Translations under genes and position numbers: made by a program
Part shown: piece after piece, positions 48,295-61,047 of the stretch
How positions within the stretch are numbered: position 1 is the stretch's first letter
How the letters are laid out: each line of letters opens with the position of its first letter
Assembly: GCA_023614405.1 (NCBI GenBank)
Contig: CM042694.1
Coordinates: 93,045,285-93,109,284, forward strand
Reading direction: 5' to 3'
Length of the DNA stretch: 64,000 nt
Source of the DNA: Avena insularis
Lineage: Eukaryota > Streptophyta > Magnoliopsida > Poales > Poaceae
The notes under the pieces: generated by a model
What the model was told of the DNA's origin: nothing
Seen by the model: the letters and a program-made list of their open reading frames with translations, nothing else
Databases searched by the model: none

Positions 48295-48708
48295 CTATCG
48301 GCTAGCAAACAAGCACACATGGCATAAAGGATTTACCTAGGTTCAGGCCTCGTAGAGGTCCCTACTCCTGCTTGTCTGCTCGTGGAATTATCGAGGGAGT
48401 CGAAAGTTACAATGATGCGCAGATGAAATCTGGCGAGGGTTGCGAAAACTAGGATTGCGTGTGTCCTCCTCGCCGCCCCTCCTAGCCTTTATATAGATAG
48501 GCTAGGTCTCGGGTAGCAAGTCGAGTCGGTTACAAGTTAGGGTTTTCCCCTTCAAACTTTCTATCTTTAGCTTCTTCTTGTCCTTTAAGCAATTGAGAGT
48601 CCATAGGTTACTCGAGTCCCTCCATCCGGGTCTTAGCGACACCGTGGGCCTGTACGTATTTGGGCCGTATATACCAAGTTCGATTACCTGTAGGGTATAC
48701 CCATGTCA
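48221..48708 (-). repeat. 5' LTR of gypsy element
   Basis: 488 bp. Contains a TATATAAA box and the gag start codon 74 bp from its inner end. Confidence 0.94.
48488..48495 (-). promoter_or_regulatory. TATA box of gypsy 5' LTR
   Basis: TATATAAA on minus, about 195 bp upstream of the in-LTR ATG. It leaves room for a leader of roughly 165 bases. Confidence 0.7.
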
Positions 48709-51700
48709 CTCAGAGAATCTCAATTCCTAGAACGAATGAAGCTTCACCGAGATCTTTCATATCAAAATTCGAGGACAAGAACTTCTTTGTTTCCAATAGC
48801 AGACTAACATCACTACTGGCAAGTAGAATGTCATCCACATACAGGATAAGGAAAATGAATTTCCCATTCTTCAACTTTGCATATACGCAATTATCCTCTT
48901 CATTCTCATCGAACCCAAACTTTCTTATTATTTCATGGAACTTTAAGTACCATTGTCTCGAGGCCTGTTTTAATCCATAAATGGATTTCTTCAGACGACA
49001 TCCCATGCGTTCTTTTCCTTCCATGACAAAACCCTTGGGTTGTGCCATGTAAACTTTTTCTTCTAGGTCTCCATTTAGGAAAGCCGTCTTTACATCCATC
49101 TGATGCAATTCTAAATCATAGTGTGCCACTAAGGCCATTACGATTCTAAAAGAATCCTTACTTGAGGCTGGAGAAAATGTCTCATTGTAATCTATTCCCT
49201 CTCTTTGGGTGAAGCCTTTAGCAACAAGTCATGCTTTATATCTTTCAATATTCCCTCTAGAGTCACTTTTTTTTGTAGACCCATTTACAGCCTACTGTTT
49301 TGGCTCCTTTAGGAATTTCTTCTAAATCCCAGACTTTGTTACTACTCATGGATCTCATTTCATCTTCCATGGCTTCAAGCCACTTCGATGAGTGAGCACC
49401 TTTGATGTATTCTTCAAATGTGGTGGGATCACCCTCCATTTGAGCTTCTTCACTAACATAGACTTCAAAATCGTTGGGAATAGCTGGCTTTCTAGTTCTT
49501 TGAGACCTTCTAAGGGTCTCGCCTTCTGGCACATTCTGTGTATGAGGCTGTTGCAGCTCTCCCTCTTGTGTGACAACGGGGTCTTCATTTTCATTCATTG
49601 TTGCCACAGGAGAACTAACAACAGGTGTCACATCGAAATTTTCCTATGTCGGTGCAGCAACAGGTATCAAGAAAAACGGTTCCTGAATCATCGGAGTGGG
49701 TGCATGCACCCGCTTCTCTTCAAGGTTGATTTCTCGCGATACCGTGCTCCCCCTGATCATCTGATCCTCCAGAAACACAGCGTGTCTCGTTTCCACAAAC
49801 TTAGTAAATTTGTCTGGACAATAGAAACGATAACCTTTTGACTTGTCTGGATAGCCAATGAAATGGCAACTTACTGTTTTAGGATCTAACTTCCCAAGGT
49901 TTGGGTTGAAAAGCTTAGCCTCAGCTGGAGAGCCCCACACTCGCAAATAATTAAGTGAAGGTTCACGACTAGTCCATAACTCATATGGTGTTTTAGACAC
50001 CGACTTACTAGGAACTCGATTAAGTATGTGAATGGCGGTTTTTAACGCCTCCATCCACAAGACAACCGGTAAGGTGGAGTAACTTAACATGCTTCTTACC
50101 ATATCCATCAAGGTACGGTTACGTCTTTCAGCTACTCCATTTTGCTGAGGCTCGCCCGACGTTGAATACTGGGCTACTATACCATGTTCCTGTAGAAACC
50201 TTGCAAAGGGTCTAGGAACCTGGCTATATGGGGTGTGCCGACCGTAGTATTCGCCTCCACGATCGAACCTTACTACTTTAATTTTTAAACTATGCTGATT
50301 TTCAACTTCAGCCTTAAATATCTTAAAATTATCCAATGCTTTAGAACGCTCTCTAATTGGATAATTGTAACCATAACGCGAATAATCATCCGTGAATGTT
50401 ATGAAAGAATCATATCCATCCACAGATGTCACAGGAAACGGACCGCATATGTCCGTATGAATTATATCTAAGACTCCTATGCTTCTTTTGGCGTCCTTTT
50501 AATGTTCTTTACGAACTTTCCTTTAATGCAATCGATGCATTGCTCTAAATTAGAAAATTCTAAAGGCGGTAGAATTGATTCTTTTACTAAGCGTTCTATT
50601 CTCTCCCTAGAAATATGGCCTAAATGACAGTGCCATAATTTCGAAGAGACATCATCAATTCTTTTCCTTTTATTCTTTCCATTCAGGGATGAGGAGGCAT
50701 TCTCATTCTCAGCGCTTAATGCATACACATTCTCACAAAGTGATAACAAATAAAGCTTGTCTTGTCTGAAGGCAAGACCAACAATCTCATTATTACGCTT
50801 GATTTTACATTGTCCATCACCAAAATGGCAAGCAAAACCATCATCATCTAAGCGCGATACACTTATTAAGTTTCGATGCAAAGAGGGTACATAAAGTACA
50901 TCTACTAGTAAAAGTACAAAGCCATTTGATAATTCTAATGGGAGATCTCCAATAGCTTCGACTTCAGCTTGGACGCCATTTGCCACCTTAATTCTTCTTT
51001 CTCCTCTTTGCAGGGTCCTTCTCATACGGAATCCCTGTAATGAATTTGCAACGTGGACAGTTGCACCTGAGTCAATCCACCAAGTAGATTTTGCATAACT
51101 TAAAAATAGTGATTCATCAACAAAAGTAATTAAATCCTCACCTTTCTTGCACAGATGCTTTAGGAAGCTCACACAGTCACTCATGTAGTGGCCCTTTTCC
51201 TTGGACCACCTACAGGTGTCCTTGTCCACCTCCTGCTGTCGGTGATCATCATCCTTTCCATGAGGCTTAGAAGGAGGGGGAGGCCCCTGAGGTTTCCCTT
51301 GTGACCTCCCTTCTGGCCTGGAACCCTGAAAGTTCCTCTTCTTGGTTGGGCTCAGGTAGTTCACAGAATCACCAGATTGCCCCTTGAGCCTCTCTTCTTC
51401 TTGTACGCACATGGCCATCATCTTCTCAATGCCCCACTTTTCTGGATGTGCGTTGTAGTATACAGCAAAGGTCTCAAATTGGTTTGGCAGTGAGGCAAAG
51501 ATCAGATGGATAATGAACTCGACTGGGAGCTCCATGCCCATGGGCTTAAGCTTGGAAGACATGTTGCTCATTCGCAATATGTGGTCCCTTACTCCACCAC
51601 CAGTGTATCTTGTAGTAACAAGTTTCTTAATGAGAGAGCTCGCATAGGCCTTTGAAGACCCAGTAAACTAACTCTCTACCTTCTTCAGGTACTCACTGGT

Positions 51701-53282
51701 AGTGCTACACTCTGGGATTGCTCCCCTTATTGCTTCCATAATGGAGCTCTTAATGACCATCAAGCACTTTCTGTTGGACGAGTTCCACTTTTCACGATCA
51801 TGGTCGTACTTCATTCTTATTGGTCCATGGTCATGGACCCTTTTGTTGAAGTCATCTTCACTTTCTTTTTCGCCCCTCACGGGGTCCTCAGGTTCTTTGG
51901 AACATGGCTCAATCAGTGCCATGTCGAGGTCAAGCAAAGCAAGCCCCATCTCAACCTTCTCTCGCCATGAGCCATAGTTCCCTCCATTGAGGGGCTCAAT
52001 AGCCGAGATAAAACTCATAGGATTGCCTGAAAGCAAAATATCATTAAAAACGAGTTAATTTAACGTTGGTCAAATTAAAACATGAACCTTCTCAATATTA
52101 ATTCTACATCACCGTTGGGCAGAAATAGAGCTAATAATGATGAAACTGACTATTCATAGTGAAAATCTCACTAACAACGTTGGTCATTAAATAAAATCAT
52201 TATTGCATTTAAGCAATTACTTTTAACTATTTGCAGCGGAAAAGAAATATGAATAAAATTCATAGACTTTATACTTTTCAGAAGCATTTCTATCACTTTT
52301 CCATTTTTCTAATACAAACATCTCGTTGGTTCAGTTTGAGTAGAAAAAACTAGGCCAAAAAACCTTCAAAACTAAAAAAAAACTGTCAAAATTGCTTCTG
52401 TAAAAAGAAAAAAGCGAATAATGGAAAATAACCGGCCCAGAAAATCTGGGCGTCACGTCTGCCGCCGCCCAGCCGACCGCGGCGCCTACTCTATCGCCAC
52501 CACGGTGCCAGACATCGCGACCAGCCACGGCCTACCCGCTTGGCCATGGCTTGGCCAGCCATCACCGATCGTGGCCGTTCATCAGATCGGACGGCTGGCC
52601 TTCTATTTCGCCTGGTCAAAACCAGACGCCCAGCTCAACCCTAACCCAAAGCTCATTCGCCCCCCCTTCTCACCCACTCCCTCTGAGTGACCCGCTCTCT
52701 GGCGGCGCAAGCGGCGAGGTGGCCGCGCCGTCCGGCGTCCCGGCGGCGACGAGCCCCTCCCCTTCGACCCTCTTCCTCTCCTCTCTGTCTCACCGCCGCA
52801 CGCGCTACCGCGCCGCCGGAGGAAAAAAAACCCTCGACGAGCGCTGGCGGGCCGGAGCGAGCAGAGAGTGGCGGCGCCGTTGCCGGTCCCTTCGCCGGTC
52901 ACGGTTCCCCTTGCGGTGAGCGCGCCTCCGTCGAATGGTCTGGCCGCGGTGCCCTTTGCCGGCGCACAGCGGCGGCCGATGGGTGCCTTCCCCTTTTTTT
53001 TTCTTATTCGGGGAGGGTGAGGATTTCGTTTTCTCTGTGGGATTTCGTTTTCCTTTTCTTCTTCCCTTTCCCCTTTTCTTTTGGTTCTTCCCGAATGGAT
53101 TCGGTTGTTCTTGGGGTTAGGGGATGCGGGCTAGGGTTTGGGTTCTTCTTCCCGATGCCTCGGCTTGCCGATGCGCATCGGGATCGAGAGGAACGGCGCG
53201 GCCTTGCGGCGGCGCTTTGTGTAAACCCTAGCCCCTTTCTTTTCTTGTACTACCTCGACTAGATCGACAACTCTAGGTGGCT

Positions 53283-53291
53283 CTGATACCA
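53283..53291 (-). other. Primer-binding site of the interrupted Copia element
   Basis: TGGTATCAG on minus, one base inside the 5' LTR. Same primer type as the element at 5110. Confidence 0.88.
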
Positions 53292-53292
53292 T

Positions 53293-53708
53293 TGTTAGTT
53301 CTTTGTTAGGGTCTCTAGGTGTAGATCTAGAGAGTACTAGGCTTGTACTTAGGAAAAGATGAATTTGCTAGTGGAATCTAGATGAGAACAACTAGGAGAA
53401 GAGAGATAGCATACCGTCGGTCTTCATTGTCGAGGATGAGGTCGATATGGGGCGACGGAGTGGTGGCAGCGGTGTGGTGGTACTTCCCGCCAATACAGTG
53501 CTAGCCCAATCGGAGGCTCTAGTGTTTTGGGGTGTACGGTGGGGTGAGTGGGCACGACGAACCTTGGCGTTCGTGCCCCCGGCCCCCACCTCTTTTATGT
53601 GCGCTGCGCGACGGGGGCCCACCAACAACGGTAACGTTGGGCGCCCCCGATTAGGGCGCAAGACCGAGTCGGTCGTCCGTTGGGACGACCGTGGAGATCA
53701 AACTAATA
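53293..53708 (-). repeat. 5' LTR of the interrupted Copia element
   Basis: 416 bp. Its terminal CA is mutated to TA. The gag start codon is ATA (53446-53448, minus) where the 3' LTR has ATG. The donor-like site after exon 1 (ends 53415) is intact. Confidence 0.92.
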
Positions 53709-53713
53709 GGTAC

Positions 53714-56700
53714 ATCACTGCATGCACCAGCTGTTAATGTATTACTTAGTCTACCATATACCATATACTAGTATTTCATAAGAATTTAGTTAGCATACAA
53801 AACCACATCTCAGTTTACTAGTAATGGCAGAGGGATGGTTTTTGCTTTACATCGAGCACCTTCCTCCTCCTCGATACAGGCTTCATCGAGACTTTTCGTC
53901 CGGGCTAATGATCTGCAATTCTGCAAGATATCAATATCATATTCTTCAACTAGTCCTAATAACATAAACTTCTACGGTACATACACGCAAGCTGTTGATG
54001 GATTTCTTTTTTTGTTTCCAAAAGGCAAGCTGTTCATGGCTTGGGGATATATCACGAATCATGTGTCTCCAGTTAAGAGCTGTTTATATCTCTACTACTA
54101 CAACTGTAGTACTGTGCGTGCATACATTCGGACATCTCAACAAGCTGCAAATTAGTGTGGAACATACATGCATGCATGTTTGGTACAATCTACTAAACAT
54201 GTACTGTAGATCTTATATATGATCCATCCCATATCCCAAATCGATCATTTCACAATCATGTACTATACATATAGATCAAGTCAACATCAGGACCAGTACT
54301 TGATGATGTGCCCTAAGATTCCATAAAGATCAGTCGCCGTCTGATTCCTTGAACGAGAAAAAAGAGTTAAAAATAAGATGATAATAATAAGGGATGTATA
54401 CACATGCGTGAGTATAGAAGTGGTCCTGTGATGGATGATACGTTTGATCGAAAGAAGAGAAGCTAAGCAAACCCAATTATAGGTTGGTTGATTGATCATA
54501 AAAGCAAAGCTAATAGCCATGGTCCTGCATGCATGTCCCTGCCTATCTTTCTACGACCACAAAGCTACCAGAAAGAAAGCAGCTCGATCTGCTGTTCCGA
54601 TCTTCTAATTTCGCACACAAGTGATGATCTTTTATAAGCACCGCCAAGAAGAAGTCATCAAGTCAATCATCTTCTCGCACGTCACAGGCAATATACAATA
54701 TCAGTACTAATTAAACTTTCAGAGAACCCCTAGATATGTGTCATTGGTAAGAGCAATTCTACCATATCACTAAATTCTAGGCCTTTAACGGACCCGCAGG
54801 CCATTCTTAGTAGATCCGGCAATTTTTAAAGTGTCAGGACTAAACATGCAAAGTCAGATACTCTTAATGTAGGCATCTATATTTCTTCTCCTATATATAT
54901 GGGCCTCAGTTCTCAGTGACCTTTTTTTTTTCCTTGTTCGTTTTCCTTGTCTCTGTCTTCCTAGTTTCTCCCAAAGAGACGGTTTTAGAACATTATACCG
55001 GAGCTCGCATGTGCGCCTCCCAGCCCCACCTCCTCCCCTCTGTCTGAAAACAGGGTTTTTGTCCTGGCTTTATAAATAAAGCCACACGGATCATCCAATA
55101 AAAGTGATGAGAAATTCCTTTTACAAAACAGTTCAAAGATAGAGCATAGGAGTAGGCGCACCCTAGCAAAGCACTCAAGGTTGGTGTGCGAGACTAGTAC
55201 AGTCCAGTCGACACGACACCGAAACCGTTCACTTCCCTATCCCACCCCCACCCCCAATGGCGAAAGGGGCGACCACCCAGCGATAGATCCTAGCTAGCGA
55301 CCCCATCGACCTCTTCCCCTTTTCCCCCGCCGGAGCCAGAAAATTGTACTTGAGAGAGCACATGGAAAATTGTAGTGTAAATTTGACAGGAAGAATTCAT
55401 TAGGGCAAAGCACATGGAAAATTCGTTCCCTATGATAAAAGGGGATTTTTACCCATTTCTATATGCTTGTCTTATCATGTGAATCAAAGAAGCTCTAAGG
55501 ATAATTTGCTACGAGGAGGGACCGGATCCTTAACGTACCAACGATTTTAGGGCCGTGTTTTCTGACGAGTCACCACGATTGCACTTTCATGCAAGTAGCA
55601 TCCGGTCAAACAATCATCATCAATGTCTCTTGCTACCTTTACAAAGTTATTACTACCGGGAGGATCAGGTCGATCTAGCCAGGCTCTAGTGGCACCGCCC
55701 ATGGATGTTACAGCTCGACGTAGGTATATGGCCGGCGCAGAGAGGAAAGCAAGGAGACCGAGGGAACATGGCACGATCTCGGAGGGGCAGAGGCGAGAAA
55801 GAGCCAAAGAAAGGCCGGCGTTGGGCATGTGGAGGCGCCCACTCTATCCACTGATATACTACTACATGGTGGCCTCTTGCATGCGGACGCCCCACAGCAG
55901 CCAAAAACCAGGAATGCACATGCATATAAGCAGCATCCACTACCGGGTCGTGGTTAACCAGGCTAAGCTACCGCGTCTTACTAGCTGTCCTGTGAACTGT
56001 ATAGGTATAGTAGTCACGTACAAGAAGTTAAATTCTCACGTCGAAATTTTTGCCATGCAAGCAAGTGTAACGTACCTAGTGCATACTCTTACTTACGACT
56101 TGAAGGCAGCTAGTGAGTGGTACAGAACAAATATGGATAGACACTTCCAGATGCAATGCATGCATGAACACAAACGTGGGAAAGTTGACCTAGTCTAAGG
56201 GGAAGTTGACTTTCACGTGCATGCATGCACGTACACATGGAAGTCATGCTTAATTAATTTTCTCCAAAGTCAAATAATGCAAATATGCCATTGTAGATGA
56301 TGACAGTTTTTCTGTAAAATCTGTCAAATTTTATTCTAAGGTACTTTATGTTTCTCCTTTCAAGAAACGGAGGGAGTACAAATTAATGTTCCATGTATGA
56401 TCATATATGTAGGTTATTTGAAGTTTTGACCGAGTCGAACATGTTTATTGCTTTCACCCTTTTGCTTCAAATTTAGTTACCAACATTGACAAAGTAAAAA
56501 TGATATAAGTAGACACATTTTGAAATACGTGTAAGTCTATAATGTACAACTATTCTAACTGGAGGAACATATAATTTGAGATAGACATGTTTGTTTGTCC
56601 CTCGACATATAAAGTAACGGGCTTTGACACCCCCACCCCATACTCCAATTTTTTCTTTGTATATTGTTTGTTCCTCATCTTTCTAAGCCGGAAAAAACGA

Positions 56701-58016
56701 GCCCTTACACCATGGGAAGCGATATTATTGGTGTAACTTTGATCGGCAAGCCCGCCTCGTGTTGGTCCATCCTGTCATTTAGTAATAACTTAGTCTTGCT
56801 AGGGTCATTTAGCTAGAATTAATATATGGGCTTTCCGACTAGTGATCCTCAAAGTTGGGTTGGCTATCTCGAATAAGCTTTTTATAGTACTTATACGAAA
56901 TCCTTTCACATTTCACCACCTATGCTAGTTAGAAACTTCAATGTGGATCGGAACGTGGTTGTCCGATTGAAGACCACGTTACGTAACCAATGGTTCTTCT
57001 TTGTATCGGGTAAGGGACCAATGGTATACGGTTAAGGCTTATATACGATAAATAAGGGACCGAATCCACATTTTTCAAGAAGTTGAGGAACCAAAAACAA
57101 CATTTATACCTATATACTTGCATAGACATGGATACTCAAATTTACACCTTGAAAACTAATAAGTAGATGTCTAAAGGTCCATATATTTGTGATGGGAGGT
57201 AATATACTGCATATCCCCTTGTGATCAGTATGCACATGATTTTATTTCTTTTTGCAGAGGATGTGATATCAATAAGGGTCTTTCTTTAAAAATTAATACA
57301 TATATTAATTTTCAAATCTTCATGTTGATGACCATGTCAACATTCTAAACATCACTTATTTGTGATATGGATAGAGCCTAGAATTAACAAAAGCCAGTGC
57401 ATGTAGAACTAATTTGCTATTCCTAAGTTTATTTATTGCGGGAAACTAATTTTCTATCCCTAAGTTACATCCTCGATCACATACTTGCATATGATTAGCT
57501 TATAATGTTCCAAAAAAATGTTTTTGCGGTTTTCAAATGTGAAACAAACATTTTAGAAACCTAAAATTGCACATAATTTCTAAAATGTAAAATTGTTGAA
57601 TTAAGCAATCAAGGGATTATGTAAGCATTATATATCAGTCCAATAAATTGCTCACAACTCAAAGCCGATATAATAATATGAACATGTATAGATAGTTATT
57701 AAATAGTCATCACAGATATATGAGCAACAATAGAATTGGTTGGAAATCTGCTCCATCCTCCGAACAGAAGTAACTGATCCATACATTACATATAGGTACT
57801 ACATGACAACAGCGTCACTCTCTCATATATGCTAATCAATCCATATCAATTTTATAACCCAATATATGCAATAGTATGTGCGTATTATACTTCTACGCTA
57901 CACTACACTACATGCACAAAGGAAATCTGCACAAGATGATCACAAACGAATATGAACACCAAGTTGTTAATTACACACTACCGTATGCAGCACCGCTCCA
58001 CATCACATATTCACAT
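53714..58016. other. NAC gene 3' flank, no recognised gene
   Basis: A 191-codon plus-strand frame at 55623-56198 has no domain and no codon pattern I trust. A lone Stowaway-like end (ACGGAGGGAGTA) lies near 56364. The last few hundred bases before 58016 are probably the NAC 3' UTR. Confidence 0.5.
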
Positions 58017-59984
58017 CTACATCAAGCTGTTGTAGTTGTAGTGCTGCTCGTCCTGCAACCCTAGGTCCATCAGCACCCCGCCGCACTGATCCCCTGTGCC
58101 GTCTCTCGAACCGGCCGTGGCTGCGTCGCTGCCGCCGTCGAGGTGCTGGCTGAAGTCGAGGATGCTGTCGTAGCTCAGCAGCGGCGGCATGCTGGAGAAG
58201 GTGTCGACGCTGAGCGAGGCGCCACCGGCCCCGCCGTGGCGGTGGTGATCAGAGGACGTCAGCAGGTAATTGTGGCCGACGCCGAGAGAGGGGTACGGCG
58301 CAGCCGGAGGCGAGTGGTGGTATTCCGGATCGTGGCACGACGAGGAGCTGACGTAGTTGCACCCGCTCATGGCAAGAGCGCCGCCGCCGCGAGCCATGCC
58401 GGCAATGACTTCCTGCTGCTCGCTGTCCATGGCGTACTCCGTGTCGGCTTTTTTCTTGTGGAAAACTCTGCATAGCACCCAGTCCTCCTGCGCAGATAAG
58501 ATGCAGATAACACAATCCACGTTAACATTCCACACATATATAAAGAAGATCAAATACTGCAAGATCTTGGCAATTTAAACACAGCACCTTGGGAGGGGAG
58601 TGAGGGTTCTCGATGCGGAACTCATGCATGACCCAGCAGGACTTGGTGCCGTTGGGGGCGCGGCCGCGGTAGAAGACGAGGGTCTTGCGCATGCCGACGA
58701 TGGCGGCGCGACCGGAGGACGACGACGACCTGTGGTTGCGGATGACGCGGTCCTTGCCGGTGGCCTTCCAATAGCCGGACTTGGTGGCGCGGTTGGTGCG
58801 CAGCCCCGTGGCGTACTTGCGGTCGCGGAAGCTGAAGAAGTACCACTCGTTCGTGCTCAGCTTCGCCACGTCTGCATATAGTGCATACACCACCATGGCC
58901 GGCCGGCCGCATGGATGAATCAGCAAAAGAAACTTGAGTGGAGGTCGATTTAGGATTCTTAAAGTGTGAACGTATGTGCTTAATTAGATCAATTCGACAC
59001 GACCGGGAGAGGTGGAGAGAGAGAGAGACTCAGGAGGCAGAACAAAGCATCCAGTTGTGTTGTGTGCTTCTAATTGAGGAAAAACTGAGTACGAATTTTG
59101 AAAACGTTATCGGGGAATCAATTTATTTACAAAGCATGTAAAATATTGGTTCGTTGGTGGTACAAGCTAGGAAGCTTATTCTAGTTCTAAACAAACCGTG
59201 TTTAAAAAAAAGTTCTAAACAAAAACCATTTTCTGAAACATAAATACGGGGGGAGTGGAAATTATGCCAAGCAAAGCTGAATTAATAAAACTTTTACCCT
59301 AAAAAAACTTGAGAAAATGCTGATATGAATTTCCATTCATATGCAAGTAGGTTCTTTAATTAATCTCATCATATATTGCACAGGTACATGTAAAGTAAAT
59401 AATTGAAGGAAGATATATATATTGCTTGCAATGGTAGCCCACTCAAAACTTTGAAGGGTTAATAGCTTGTGCTAGAAGCAACAACACAGTTACTGGAATT
59501 GCATAGCAGATGATATGACTGCGTACATAAATACACGGCCCATGCCCTGTTGAGTAGTACTCCATCCACTAATTAACATAACGAGGACAGGCTCTCCAAT
59601 AGTCTGAATCAGTTAAAACGCGGTTGCGTGCCAAGCTAATCATTCCATGGAAAGGAGCGGGACTAATTAATTAAGGGAGCCAGGCAGTAGCTTGCTGGGG
59701 AGTACTTACTAGTACAAGAGAGAGTGCGGGGATAGATAGATAGATAGATCGAGGAGGAGGAATTAAAGTAGCAGGCTAGGAGTAGCGGACGACAGACCTG
59801 GCAGCTCCCATGGCTCGTGGACGTGCAGATCCACCTCCACCATGGTCCCGGCGGGGGAGGCGGCCCCGGCGAAGCGGCGCTGGTTGGCCACCTTGTTGTG
59901 CAGGTAGTGGCACACCAGCTCCTCGTCGCTGGGGTAGAACCGGAACCCCGGCGGCAGCGTCATTTCGATGTCCCTCAGCCCCAT
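58017..59984 (-). CDS. NAC-domain transcription factor (three exons)
   Basis: Plant-specific nuclear transcription factor. Exons 59984-59798, 58871-58588 and 58487-58017 (187+284+471 bp) have canonical GT/AG borders and join in phase to a 313-residue protein. NAC domain about residues 10-169: [20 protein letters not shown], then WELPD across the first junction, [20 protein letters not shown]...[52 protein letters not shown]. Exon structure (A/B, C/D, E plus tail) is usual for NACs. The tail is Ser-, His- and Gly-rich, then acidic and hydrophobic, fitting an activation region; it has no membrane segment. The start has a favourable context (GGCATGGG). By its N-terminus (MGLRDIE) it looks like the NAC1/NAC21-22 group, but this is not proven. 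No lesion seen, so likely functional. Confidence 0.95.
59731..59749 (+). repeat. GATA microsatellite in NAC intron 1
   Basis: (GATA)n of about five units, some 50 bp inside the first intron from its donor. Confidence 0.85.
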
Positions 59985-60028
59985 GCCGTGCTCTTGTGTA
60001 TACCGATCTTCTCACCGAAACCTCCTCC

Positions 60029-60070
60029 GATGTGTATGGATCGCTATGTGATGTGTATGGATCGCTGTGT
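60029..60070 (-). repeat. Tandem 21-bp repeat in the NAC 5' leader
   Basis: Two adjoining 21-bp units (60029-60049 and 60050-60070) starting GATGTGTATGGATCGCT, differing at one base. They lie between the TATA box and the ATG. Confidence 0.88.
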
Positions 60071-60276
60071 ATGGTAGCTAAATGAGCACACAACACCTAG
60101 ACCAGGCTAGGTAGCTGAAGAGATCGATGAGGAGAGGATGATCGAAGCTAGGAAGCAAGCAGGCAAGAATTAGGCAGGGCTGCAGGGCAGGGCATATCTG
60201 TGTCCGTGTTGCTGTAGCTTGAGATCGGTGTGTGATGGATGGTATGAGATGAGGTTGGGAGGTGGGCAGGAAGGAA

Positions 60277-60285
60277 ATATATATA
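60277..60285 (-). promoter_or_regulatory. TATA box of the NAC gene
   Basis: TATATATAT on minus, 293 bp upstream of the start codon. It implies a leader of about 260 bases. It is the only good TATA sequence in the first 500 bp. Confidence 0.65.
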
Positions 60286-60871
60286 GCTTGGCGCTGCCGG
60301 AACCGAGAGGAATAATTGTATGCAGCTAATAAGAGCCTAGGTAGCTAGCTAGGAGGGAGAAGCGTAGGGGAGCAAGCAACCAGGCCGCGATCGAGGGCCG
60401 GCCCCGGCCCGGTGGTGGTACGGTGGGGAAGCTAGCTAGCGAGCTCTATCGACGGGGCGATCCCTATCGTCGCCCGTGCGTCGGCCGGCCTGAGAAGCTG
60501 ACGAGGATACGGCTGGAGCAGCGAGAAATGGGGGTATTAACTCGCACTGGCGCTGGTATGGTGCCCGTGCAGCTGCTATCCCATCACCGGAGCAGGGCCG
60601 GGAGCGGGGGGTGCGGGGGAGATGGAGACGAGGACGCGTGCGCGGCCGTCGCATTCACGGCGATGCTTGCGCAGCACGAACTCGACGACGACGGACGGAT
60701 GGATCCGGAGCGGAGCTGGCGGAGAGTGGAGTGGTGGCTATAGCAATATACTAGCTAGGTAGAGGGAGAAGAGAGTGGGGAGGGGGAGGGGGAGGAGATC
60801 CAGGCTCGCAAGGAAACGGCTTTGCTAGATGAAAAACCCCAACCGGAGCCCCACTCTGATGTGCGCTGCAG
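60286..60871 (-). other. NAC proximal promoter region
   Basis: GC- and purine-rich sequence with no gene. Open frames on both strands come from composition. The distal boundary is where the inverted duplication begins. Confidence 0.45.
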
Positions 60872-61047
60872 GATCGATTATTCGGTTTTATTATGCGGCA
60901 ACAACAATATGGCACTGTCGACGCGGACACATTTAGCAAACAGCCAGCCAGGGCCCTGCTAATTATTAATCCATCATTCATATAGCAAGCGCTGTTCATC
61001 CGTCCGTCCATGATCCGGCCGGCCTTTGCCCTCTCTTGTGCATGTTA

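Larger units (their letters stand above)
35718..48708 (-). mobile_element. Ty3/gypsy retrotransposon with antisense gene
   Basis: 12,991 bp. LTRs 35718-36205 and 48221-48708 (TGAC...GTCA), target duplication CTCAG (35713-35717 and 48709-48713), primer site 48201-48219, purine tract 36206-36218. Domain order gag, protease, RT, RNase H, integrase on minus is diagnostic of gypsy. By eye the LTRs differ at about 13 of 488 positions. A second, plus-strand gene lies between integrase and the 3' LTR. The 36.2-37.2 kb stretch holds repeated units with GCTCCCTATGGGAGTA and CCCCCGAGTG. Confidence 0.95.
34866..52026 (-). pseudogene. Copia gag-pol, split by the gypsy insertion and mutated
   Basis: Minus strand. 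Main gag exon starts at 52026 after TTTTGCTTTCAG, matching the acceptor of the element at 5110. Order: gag (51668-52026 and into 51577), knuckle CRWSKEKGHYMSDC (a Cys replaced by Ser), protease DSGAT, integrase HHCC and core (50432-49644), linker, RT with YVDD (48714-49138). The gypsy insertion then breaks the protein after VLGIEI. RT tail and RNase H continue at 35717-34866 ([16 protein letters not shown]), ending at TGA 34866-34868. Further lesions: stops or shifts near 51665, 50475, 49640 and 49262, and a one-base deletion near 34985. Not functional. The integrase region lacks the extra base seen in the other element. Confidence 0.9.
34286..53708 (-). mobile_element. Copia retrotransposon interrupted by a gypsy element
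   Basis: LTRs 34286-34687 and 53293-53708 with target duplication GGTAC (34281-34285 and 53709-53713), primer site at 53283-53291 and purine tract at 34688-34702. Its gag-pol resembles that of the Copia element at 5110 almost throughout, so they are related families, but this one is more decayed. Its LTRs differ by a 14-base deletion and a number of substitutions. A 13-kb gypsy element with its own target duplication sits between the RT and RNase H coding parts. Without it the element is about 6.4 kb. Confidence 0.95.

Noticed and set aside
55623..56198. 191-codon frame between the Copia element and the NAC gene
   Set aside because: No domain, irregular composition, no splice or start context. 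Open by chance.
56340..56375. Stowaway-like end near 56364
   Set aside because: CGGAGGGAGTA occurs without a recognisable left partner. At most a decayed relic.
58193..58200. Possible miR164 target in the NAC mRNA
   Set aside because: Several NAC1/CUC-type genes carry a miR164 site. Here only the eight bases pairing with the miRNA 5' end (CTTCTCCA in mRNA) match; most of the remaining positions do not, below plant targeting rules.
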